DNA of 64,000 nt, taken from NCBI GenBank assembly GCA_035771165.1, contig JAWNZC010000229.1, positions 3,111,501 through 3,175,500 on the forward strand. Direction: 5' to 3'. Origin of the DNA: Paragorgia papillata. Its lineage: Eukaryota > Cnidaria > Anthozoa > Scleralcyonacea > Coralliidae. Shown here piece after piece: positions 11,944 through 23,900 of the stretch. The translations under genes were made by a program, and so were the position numbers. Under the pieces are notes generated by a model. That model had not been told where the DNA came from and did not search any database. It worked only from the letters and a program-made list of their open reading frames with translations. The number at the start of each line of letters is the position of its first letter. Within the stretch, counting starts at the first letter, position 1.

Positions 11944-14900
11944 ATGGCTTGTAGCCAGTTCCCCGTTGCCATTATTGGCATGGCAACGAGATTACCCGGT
12001 GCCCAAACGTGTGAAGACTTCTGGGAGATGTTAAAGAACAGCGGAGACACGGTAGCAAAATTTCCCCAGGAGAGAATACCAGACATTGAACACGCCATCA
12101 CTTCGTTTCGTGGTCAATTGGTAAACGAAGACGATCCTTTCTTCACTGGCTCATTTTTTCATTCAGTAGACAAATTTGACGCCCAACTTTTCCAAATCAA
12201 CCCCAGAGAAGCACTTTTCATTGAACCTGAGCAACGAATCTTCCTCGAAACAACGTGGGAGGCCCTCGAAGATGCCGGCTACGCCTCGAAAATCCGAGGA
12301 TCAAATACTGGTGTTTACGTTGGAAACACCGTCAACAAGTACAAATACATATTAACGGAGAACCATCCAAGCATTTCGCACGGGAACCATTCCCCTTTTA
12401 TCTCATCTCGGGTCTCCTATACTCATAATCTCCAAGGTCCCGCAATGATGGTAGCAACCGGCTGTTCATCTTCTCTGCTTGCGGTCCACATCGCCTGTCA
12501 GGGTTTGCTGTCAGGAGATTGTGACATGGCGATAGCCGGCGGGATAACACTGGATCTTCTTCCCGTTAGTGCCAAGACTGACATCTGGAACCAGCTTGGA
12601 ATCACCGGACCGGACGTGAAATGTCGCGCTTTTGATGCTTCCGCAAAGGGGATTGCAAAAGGCGAGGGCTGTGGTGTCGTCGTGCTCAAACCTTTGGCAA
12701 AGGCCATAGTGGACGGCGATCATATCTATGGAGTTTTGGAATCCACGACAGCCAACCAAGATGGTCATTCCAATGGAATTACCGCACCACATCCAGGTGC
12801 CCAGGCCAATATGTTATGCAAAGCCTGGGAACTAGCAAACATCAGTCCGGACACACTGGGCTACTTTGAAACTCATGGGACTGGTACCGAGCTTGGAGAC
12901 CCCATAGAAATATCAGGAATTACCAAAGCCTTCAAAACTTGTGGCCACAGTTACGCTGCAAACAACGCCGAAGTAAAAAAGATTCCAATCGGCTCGGTGA
13001 AAGCGAATATTGGACATTTGGCAGATGGAGCTGCCGGAGTTGTATCACTTGTAAAAGTCCTGTTGTGCCTGCATAAAGAGAAAATCCCGCCGGCTGTAAA
13101 CTTTGCCACACCGAATCCTCACATCAATTGGGAAACTTCTCCAGTGTACGTCAACACTTCCATCAAAGAATGGCGATCAACAGAAGATAATCCCACCAGA
13201 TATGCAAGCATAAGTGCGTTTGGTCTCTTGGGAACAAACGTCCATGCCGTTGTCCGTGAGCACCACACGACACATGCTTCTATTCCGACGCATCCCTCGG
13301 CGCACCAGCAGCACGAAAGTCAGTTGCTCGCGCTTGCAGCAAATACCAAGCATTCCTTGACGATGTTTGTTGGGAAAATCATGAAGTTTTTTCACGAATC
13401 CGAAAAAACATCATACGAAATGCTAAGGAACGTATGCTATACGTTAAACACCGGTCGAGAACAGACACGATATCAACACAGAGCGGTCATCTTCGCCACA
13501 ACCTGGGAACTAATGACGCGAGCTTTGAAAGATCTCTATCGGGACCTAAGTTCCAGCGCGTCACCAAATGAGATCAAACAAGCATCAGTTCATTGCGGTT
13601 ACTCTGTCAATATTGCAGCAAATAGTCATCTCAACAGCTTTGAATTCCCGGGTCATTTTCAGAACAACGCGAAGCAGTTTTTGAACGGAAAAGACATCTG
13701 TTGGAAGAAATTTTACCCCGGCATCAACAAATTTCAAAAAATTCCCTTGGTTCCCAACTATGCTTTTGAACGTACGCGATTTTGGCCTAAGCCAGGACAA
13801 ACAATCAACAACAAACTACTACAATTAGAACACGGACTAGCACCACGTGATCAAGCAAACTGTCGTGGTCCCAAAGATTTGCCGCAGCCCGATCTCGCGG
13901 AGGAATACGTACAGAATAAATGTGAAGAGAAACTAGATTCCTTTAGACCGACAATCGGAGACGTTAAACTAATCATTCACAGCACACTGAACGAAGTCCT
14001 CAGTACCAACCACGATTGGCAAGAAATGGCGAATGAAAACCTCTTCGCACTTGGCATGGATTCTCTGTTATGCACTCAGTTATCCATGAAATTACGTAAC
14101 GCGGTCAACTGCAATATCACCTTGGCAGCATTTCACAAGAACCCGACATATACTGGCTTGATAAACTTGGTAGAAGTACACTTGAATGCTCAAGAAAAAA
14201 TTCATAGAACCACGACAAAGCTACGAGCTGATAAACAGATCTCAGCCGAAGATGAGGTGAAGATGCTGCTTGGAAGAGCTCTGAATGACAGTCTAGATAC
14301 AAACTACGACTGGCAAGAAAAAGAGAATGAAAATTTGTTTACTCTGGGGTTCGACTCTTTGACCTCGACCCAAGTAAACATGATACTAGCGAATGCACTA
14401 AGCCTCGACGAACCGTTTACGATGACCGAGATGAGAAAATTCCCGACCTACAGTTTGCTTTGGAATCTCATCTTCCAAAAACTAGCCACAAAGAAAACAA
14501 CGACAGAAATCCCTGGGCAGAGCCATGATGATCAAGCTTCATTTCCTCTTTCCTTTTCACAAAAACGATTGTGGGTGATGGAAGAAATGTCCGTTAGCTC
14601 GTGTGCTTATAACGCTACAAACTGCCTTAAAATCTCTGGAAGATTCCATCCAGAAGCATTCACAGTCGCGGCTAACACAGTCCTTTCCAGACACGCTGCT
14701 TTCTTCACTACCATCACTGACACAAACGAAGGCCCCACGCAGAGTTACAACTGGCAACTGGACGTTAAAGTCGAAGAACTGGACGTGCAGCATTTTGCGG
14801 ATGAAGCAGAACAGGTAACGATGGGCCTTTACAGCAACGATTACAAAGCACAGTTTAACCTTCGTACTGGTCCCCCAGTCCAATGTAAACTCTACCGCCT

Positions 14901-17900
14901 TCCCAACGACGTGTTCTATTTTACTGTGGTCGTTCACCACATCGTATTCGATGGGTGGTCACACTTTGTGTTTTACAACGAACTTTGGGACACTTATATA
15001 AAATTGTGTGAAGGCAAGAAAGCTAAAGAGGACTTACACCGACCACTGTATGCCGAGTTTGCTAAAGAAGAGCAACACGGGTCACCGCATGCCAAGATGC
15101 AAACTCACGTTACGTACTGGAAGGAGAAACTCGCCGGTCCTTTGCCATTAACTACGTTTCCAGGAGATAAAAGGCGGCCGGCAGTATTTACGCACCAAGG
15201 CAATAGAATAACACGGTTTATAGATAACGACATTCTTGGAGCTATAAAGGACTTTGGCTCAGAAAAATACACAGTGTTCGTGAAGCTGTTGTCAGTGGTT
15301 TACGCCCTGTTGCATCAATACACTGGTGACAGAGACTTGATAATTGGCACTCCAGTTGCAGGTCGAAGCGACCTGAGATTCAAGCACGTCATCGGATGCT
15401 TTGTTAACACACTAGCTCTACGAATACAGCTTCCAGATAACTGCACTTTTGCTGATATCTTGAGTGACGTTTCGGCAGTGTTCCTCAAAGCTTTTGATCA
15501 TCAACTGGCACCCTTCGACTACATTGTGAACCAATTGAATCTTCCTCGAGATACCAGCATTACGCCTGTTTTCAGTGTCAACGTGTGCTACCACAACACT
15601 GAAATCAAAGGCGAACACACCAGCCCACCAAGTGACATCAATGTGCAAAGGAATCTACAACACAACGGAACAACCAAGTGGGATATGCAGTTCGACTTTC
15701 TTCAAGAACCAGAAGGCATGCGGTTCACGCTGGAGTATTACAGTGACCTGTTCTCCAACCAATATGCTGACAGCATCGTGGATAATTTTGTCTGGCTGAT
15801 AAAATCCTGTTGTGAAAACGAAAGCACACCTCTGGCGCAGCTCGTCCGTGGAACAATCGGACAAACGGAAACAACGCAAACCCTGAGTGAAGTTTCCGTT
15901 TTGCGTGGGCCGGTGCGCCCACGTAAAAAATCCCTTCCACAGTTGCTAAAGGAAAGCTTTGAAGCACATGCTGAAAGCACTGCAATTATCGAAACAAGTG
16001 GGCTACGAGTTACGTACAGAGAATTACTGCAACACTCCGTAGAGCTTTCGCTCTTTCTACGAAAAGTCTGCCAGCTACCAAAACAGTCAAGAATCGGTTT
16101 GCTTCTCGATAACTCTGCAGAAACAGCGCAATGTATCCTAGCATCTGTGTTCTCTGGATTGGTGTATGTTCCCATAGATCCAACAAGCCCTAAGCCACGG
16201 CTCGAACATATCTGTGACGAAGCTGAAATCAAAGCGATCGTCTTCAATAAATCACATATTGGCATAGCTAATCATCTTCACTGGGCATGTCCTTCAATCA
16301 GATCGATAGTCTGCGTTGATTCGCAAGAATTCCTCACCATTCCGCAAGTCGTCGAGAATTCTCCGTTGATGGACGTTGAACTGTGGAACTGCGTCGCGGA
16401 CAAGGCAAAGGATGACATCGAGAGTGGAGGATGGAAAAGCTCTTACACTGGCGAACACATGAGTGTCGAAGAAATGGAAGAATACGCAGAAAACGTTTTG
16501 ATCAAGCTCAAAGACTACATTAAGCCTACAACTCGTGTTCTGGAGATTGGCTGCGCTTCGGGTCTCACCGTTCAGAAACTCTGTCCAATGGTTGCCCACT
16601 ATGTCGCCACGGACCTTTCAGATACAATGACCACAAGACTTGAAGGAGAGCTGAAAAGGAAAGGCATAACAAACGTCCAGGTCCTCTGCGCGTCCGCTGA
16701 CCAAATAGGACACACCCTACAAGGAATGAAATTTGATTTGATCGTCATGAACAGTGTGGTACACTGTTTCCCAGGGCACAACTATCTGCGCACGGTGTTT
16801 CAAGCTTGTGAAACACTACTTGACAAGGGTGGCGTCATTTTTGTGGGTGACGTCATGGACCTCGAACTCAAAGAGAAACTCGTACGTTCTCTGAAATCCT
16901 TTAAGAAGGCGCATCTGGAATGTAGAGTGAAAACCGACTGGCGAAACGAGCTGTTCCTATCGCGTGGGTTCATGCAGCACTTGTGTGATTCATCTGCAAC
17001 CCTGAAGTCCGTCAAAACGTCCAGAAAACACTACACAGTGGCCAACGAACTTACAGAGTTCAGATTTGATACATTGTTCACAACCTTCGGCGAAAGTTAT
17101 CAGCCATCCAAGCAATTGGTCGACAAACGAGCATTTGCATTACAAGATATAGCCGAAGCTGTGAAGAATAAAGACACAAGAGCTTTACAAAAGATTGTCT
17201 TTGACTGGTCTCATGACGTTCAGCGGGAAGACGAAGTGTACGTGCTGTACACTTCCGGTACTACGGGAACCCCCAAGGGAGTCATCATCGGACACGAAGC
17301 TCTTCTAAACTACGCCACGTGGGCCACCAAGGCTTATCAGTTTGATTCCAACACCTTCACGCCATTTTTTGCGCCACTTACATTTGATTTCACAATCACA
17401 AGTATACTTCCACCTCTGCTAGGAGGCAGCGTCATTCAAATTTTCAAGCCTTTTCAAGACTCATACCAAGCACTTGCTAATTCAACCGAGATTACCACAG
17501 CGAAGTACTCCCCTCTTCAGCTAGACACCATTCTCTCCACCACCAGCCAGCGTCTCAGCGCTTCAACCTTCATCTTGGGTGGCGAAGAACTGACGCCTGC
17601 TCTGCTTCATAAACTAAAGATAAACAAAAGAGACAATCCGTTTGTCGTGTGGAACGAATACGGTCCTACTGAAGCTACAGTCGGTTGTGTCGTACGGTGC
17701 TTCGTCAGCGATGAACTACCTAAGACAGGTCTCGAATACATTCCTATCGGAAAGCCAATCGATAACGTCACAGTCGCTGTTGTGAGGAACCAGCAAGATC
17801 CTGTTCCCCAAGGAGCCAAAGGTCACCTGGCGATTGGTGGAAAATGCCTGTGTTCCGATTTTGCCGGAAGTGGCGTGGCTAGAGCTACAAAACGAAACAA

Positions 17901-20900
17901 GTCGTTTAGCGCCTCGTGTTGGGGCAAGCCTGGTGAACAGATGCTGCTGACCGAAGATATCGTGGAACTTATGCCGTCGACTGGTGAACTGGTTTACTTC
18001 GGTCGGGACCGTGACTCTAAAACAACAAAAGTAAACGGAGTAAGAGTCGACTTGATGGAGGTCCAACGGATGATCGAGGCTGATCCTGTTGTAACAAGTG
18101 CGTGGGTATGCACGTTTACACACGACGATCGAACCTTGCTCGGAGCTGCTGTCAAACTAGAAGACGTTAAACAAAATGGCAAGCGTGTTGACTTATCTTG
18201 GAAACAACATTTGGTGTCGTCCCTGGCACAAGTGCTTCCCATCAGATCCATTCCTAAAGTCTTTGTTGCACTTTCCGCTGTTCCCACAAACAAGAACGGC
18301 AAAAAAGACGTGAGTTACTTGCAAAAAGTCTTCCTAGCCGAAATGATCGATGGAAAAGAGAACCTTTGCAACGTTACAACTTCATCTAACACGTCTTCGC
18401 CTCTTCAGCAGAATTTCCATTCAAATAGAAAGTTGCAAAAAATATGGCAGAGCATTTTACCAATCAATCATCTACCTAAGCCCGAAGAAGACTTCTTCTT
18501 TGACTTATCAGGCGATTCCTTGCAAGCCATTCACCTGGTAAGGAAAATGCGAGACGAGGGATACCAAGTGTGCGTCACAGATATTTTTCAGAACTCCAGC
18601 ATTGAGAAGCTTGCACCAATCCTCGAGAAAAGAAAAGGTGATACCAAAAGTGCACAGATTGCATCTGAAAGTGAGGAAACACAATTTCGTCCTACACCAA
18701 TCGTGGAAGAATTCTTTGAAAGACATCCGCCGCTTAAACAGCCAGATCGATTTTCGCTGTCCGCCCTGTTAAATTTCCACGACGAAATTCAACCAGAAAT
18801 TCTAGAAAAGGCGCTCCGGAGTGTCGTAAAGAAACACGGTTCGTTACGTTCCCGTTTCAGTGTAAGCGAAGGACGAGTGTTCCAGCAGGTCGTTCCAATT
18901 AAGCTGCATGAATTTAACGTAGAGGTGATCGAGATTGAAAGGTCAGAAGACCATCTTGCCAACGAGCCGCTTTTTATAGAACTATGCGATAAGATGGAGG
19001 AGGGTCATTCGCTGGAGAACGGCCACCTTGTAAACGCTGCGATTGTTAACGTGAAAGAAAAAAAACAGTCCGGGAAAGCAACAACACTTTGCACTCCTTG
19101 TGGTACATCACGTTGCCCTGGATATCGTCTCTTGGCAGCAAATACTAGAAGATCTAGCCAGTGCGTTGAGAATGCTGAGTCAAAACGATACGGAGCCAGA
19201 GCTCTCAAAGTGTCAAGTCACGTTCCAAACCTATTGCAAAGCACTTCAAAACGAAGCTGATAAAGTGTTTGTCAACGAAGTGGAATATTGGAGGGGGATC
19301 GAAGAAGAGTACATGCAGTCCGGACGCCTCGTTGAAGAAGATAAACAAAGCAACTTCAAGTCAGCCAAGTGGGTGAGCGAATCAATTGACGCCACGTTGA
19401 TACGCTCGACTTCAAGAACACTTGGATGCTCGGACGAGAATATTCTTTTGACCGCATTTGGAAGAGCCATCGCCTCCATCCATGGTCACGACAAGACCAG
19501 CATATGCCTCGAAAGCCATGGCAGACAGTTGAAAAGTGTCGATACAACGGATACAGTGGGTTGGTGTACCAGCTCGTTCCCAGTAGTTCTCGACACCTCG
19601 CCGTCGTGTGACCTTCTGAGTCAATTAAAGAATCTGAGGTCAACAATGAACGAGATTCCCAACCATGGCCTCGGGTTTGGTTTGTTGAAATCAAAAGGGC
19701 TGTTGACCATGCCGCTCCCGAAAATCATGTTTGTCTTCCAGGGGTCGATGGACGCGGCGAGCAAGGAGACGTTTGACGGCGGTCGTTTTAGTTTTGATCA
19801 CATTCCTTGGATTGAGATCATGTTAAACGAGCTCAGAGAAGGCCGATTCCATCGGCACCCGGAAGAATACCTGGAATACGACCTAGAAATAATCGCGTGG
19901 ATCCACGGAGGAGAACTTAAATTTGGTTGTCTTTTTGACGGGAGTGTGGTCAACGAAGAAGTCATTAGGGATCTGATCAAGGAAGCTCAGCTCAATATCA
20001 TGGCAATGGCTGAAAAGTCTAAAACCAAGCCAAAAGAAGTCAGCTTGGAAATCATTTCAGCTTTTAACATCACTCCAGAGTGCCTGAAGTCCATGACAGA
20101 TGGGCTTTCACACCATGCCACCATACCGACAGAGATCCGAGTTCAGCCTCCCGAACAAATGCTGCAGTTCCTTTGCACCACCTACACAACCAGAAACCAG
20201 TCCACCGCTGATGTGACTGTATTAATTCCCAGACCAAAGAATGCTGGACAAGCCGATGAATTCGTCAAAGCTTGTGGCCAACCAAGCTGTCGTATTACCA
20301 CCGGCAAATCGATCATCGTGGTAAACACAGATAATTTGCCAAACACCTCGAAGCTCCTTGCCCCATTACCTGCCGACCAAGTAAGTTTAGAAATCAATCT
20401 TCCAAATATTTCATGTTTCTACGACCATCGTTCAGATTCGAAATACAACATGCCATTGACCCAAACTGGATACTACCATCTTGGAACCATAATTGCGAGA
20501 GGAATTCGAGCATGCGTGTGGGACTCAAAATACAAAGTGATTGCAGTTGACGCTGATTATACGTTGTGGGATGGGGAATGCGCTCAAGGATCGGTTCATT
20601 TCAACGAGGGAAACCTTGCGCTTCACGACTTCTTGCTGAAGAAGAAAGCAGAAGGCATGCTGCTGGTCGTCCTTAGTAAAAACAGCCAAACAGACGTGGA
20701 AAGTATCTTCGAGTTGCACAAAAGCGAGATGGAGTTAAAGAAAAATGATTTTGCTGTTATTATCGCCAATTGGGAATCGAAGTCGAGAAACATCCGGTAC
20801 GTATCGAACATGCTGAATCTTGGCACAGATAGCTTTGTGTTCATTGACGATAACCTAGTAGAATGCGAGGAGATGATTCAGCGCTGCCCAGAAATACTCA

Positions 20901-23900
20901 CACTTCAGCTTCCATCCTCAACGGAGTTCGTGGCACCTTTACTGGATAACCTGTGGGCATTAGACCGCATTAACATAAGCGCCGAGGCCTCAAAACGAAC
21001 GGAGTTGTACCAAAGCGAGCTGGCAAGACAAGCAGGTTTGAAAGGTATACAAACAAGCGCAAAGGAAGCCAAGATAAGTCTCAACAAGCTACTTCTGAGC
21101 TGGGGAATGGAACTAAAGATATGCAAGACGACAGTGGGTACCCTGAGAAGCGTGAAAGACTTGTACAAGCGAGCGGTAGAGTTACTCCAAAGGACAAATC
21201 AGTTTAAAATGAATGACAGGAAGACCGATCTCGCTAAGGCAAGTGACGACGATATCGTTTGGCTTGCATCTCTCAAAGACAAACATGGCACCTATGGAAT
21301 AGTGAGTGTTCTCTTACTAAACAACAAGATGGACGACATCTTGATTGCTCAGTGGGTCCTGAGTTGCAGAGCTCTTGGCCGAGGCGTCGAAGCACGAATC
21401 CTCGAAGAAATCCACAACGAAGGTGCGAGGGTAGACGAGAACACTCTCGTGAAGCTTACCGTCAACAAAACAAACAGAAATGCACCAGCCCTGGATTTCC
21501 TAGAATCGGTCGGCATTAAAACAGCTACTGTGAGTTCAACAGAGTTGACCACCGTCAGCAGTGAGCGTTTAAACCTAATCCGTTCCATAGAACCGCTACA
21601 TAACGTCCAAGCAGTCTCTGCCGTAAACCTGTTCTTGGAAAATACAAGCGAAAAGGCAGTAGCTACCAATAACGAATCGGAAACTAGGTCCAAACAGAAC
21701 TACGATCATGCAACCACGTCCAACCACAGTTCTACCCGACCAATAGCCTTACACGAAAGTTCAAGCCAATCAACAGCTTTGAACAATAATTCAAACAAAT
21801 GCACCTCAACTCCATTGATAAAACTGAATGAATGGATAGAGAAAACCTGGTCAGAGTCCCAGAAACATCAATCTATTTTCCACGCCACTTTCCCGATTGC
21901 CAGAATTCGTGTAAGTCCAGCACCATCAAGCCCTAGACATCTGGACACGTCTCAAAGAGAATGTGCGCTTATATCGTCCTGGATGGAAGTCTTGCACACC
22001 AACAAACCCCCCCAAGATTCAGATAACTTCATTCAAAGTGGTGGCAATTCCTTTAGCGCTGTCTACCTTGTGTCGATGCTTCGGCGAATGTGCGCTATAG
22101 AAATTTCGATTGTCGATGTGCTTCAGAATCAAACATATGTCGATCTTAAGAAAATTGTAGAAGAAGCCTGTTCGTTGAAGGAAGAAATTACTTCATTTCC
22201 ACAACACAATCCTGAGTACCGACTTCGTCTGTCCAGTGCTCAACAACGAATGGTCCTAATACAACAGACGATTCCTGGATCCACAGCATATGTGGAAACA
22301 GTGGCATACCGAATCAGCAAAGCAATAGATCCCAAAGAAATAATTTCTGCTTTGGTTCAGCAACATCCGATACTAAAGTCGAAAATAACCGTCAACAACG
22401 AAGGTTTGGAATACTCAATTGCTATCGACAAAGAAAAGAACATTGATCTTATCACAGATGTCGTCGACAGTTCAGAGATTTCCAATGATTATTTGAAGCA
22501 AACAACGCCTGTTATATCTGTAATTGACTCCAGTCTTGTGAAGGCCCGGTATATCATCGCTAAGAACCACAACGTTCTTGTTCTGTATATCCATCATTTG
22601 ATAGTTGACGACTTCACGCTTTCAAATATTGCTGGTGACATAGAACAGCTGGTGCAAGACTGCACTCTAAACGAGATCAAATTAAATCCTTGCCAGCATT
22701 ACGCCAACTACGTAGAGCAAGAAATGGCATATCTAAAGAGCACAGAATGCAAAGAGGACGAGGAATACTGGAAGAAAACCTTTGCAACTCTACCACCAGA
22801 GTCAAACTTGGCTGTTTCTCCAAAAGCGCAGTCAACGAGCTTTGACACAAGAGTCTACAGCGCAAAACATTCTACTCGTATCCTCTCGGCGGAAGCCACC
22901 GACGGGATAACAGCCTACTGTCGTGTGTCCGGCCTTACTGAATTCCAGTACTTCCTTTCCTGTACCGTTCTGGTACTTCAGAGATACCTTGGAGTCGAAG
23001 AGGTGACTCTAGCAGTCCCTGTGACGACCCGAACGGAGAACTACAGAAAAACAGACGGTCTTTTTGTGAATACAGTTCTTTGTAGAATCTCTATCGATTA
23101 CTGTACATCCACAATGAAAGAGCACATTGATGCTGTGGCTGCACAATGGCTGGAAGCATTACGACATTCCCATTATCCTTTTGACCAAGTTACCAAAGCA
23201 TTATGGTCAACACACGGAAAGAATTCCAGCTCATTCTGTTCAGTGATGTTCAACTATGCTGTGCGCAACCGAAAAACGAATGAATTAAGTATTGGTGCCA
23301 GGGATGCCAAGATGCCTCTTAGCCTGGATGTGATAAACGATACTCAGTCACACAAAACCGCAATTATTGCTGAGTGGGCAGACCAGCTCATTGACGATGG
23401 CGTTGCAGAACGTTTGACCGACAGTGTATTTCAATTGTGCAGCAGAGCGTACATTGAGAATACCAAAAGTCTTCAAAAAATTCAGGTTTTATCCACACAA
23501 GAGCACGATCTCCTGGAGTCGTTTAACACCAACTCCACAGATTCCAGAATAGAGGCGTGTCTTCCAGTCCATACACGTTTCGAAAATTTTGCCAAAATGA
23601 GCCCAACTTCGACAGCTGTTGCCATTGACGACCGATGTTTGTCATATCGTCAACTCGATGAACTCTCGTCAAAAGTTGCCAACGCTCTTTCCAATCGAAT
23701 AAAGGAAGATAAGCTGAAGAATAGTCCAGTTATAATAGTTGGACAGAAAAACGAATACGCCATCGCCGCCATTCTTGGAGTTTGGAAAGCAGGTGGACAC
23801 TTCTTGCCGGTAGCAACTACCAATCAAAACAGCCTTGAAAATATTCTCATTCGAAATCAACCAGCAGCTATCTTGACAAACCTCCCAAACGGTTCCTTAA

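Noticed and set aside
19051..19068. 18-bp micro-intron (gt...ag) explaining the frame change
   Set aside because: Removing 18 bp keeps the frame, so it cannot fix the shift.
18691..20020. Calling this domain a second condensation domain
   Set aside because: The TVGWCTSSFPV and LESHGRQ motifs and the preceding GDSL carrier fit epimerization better.
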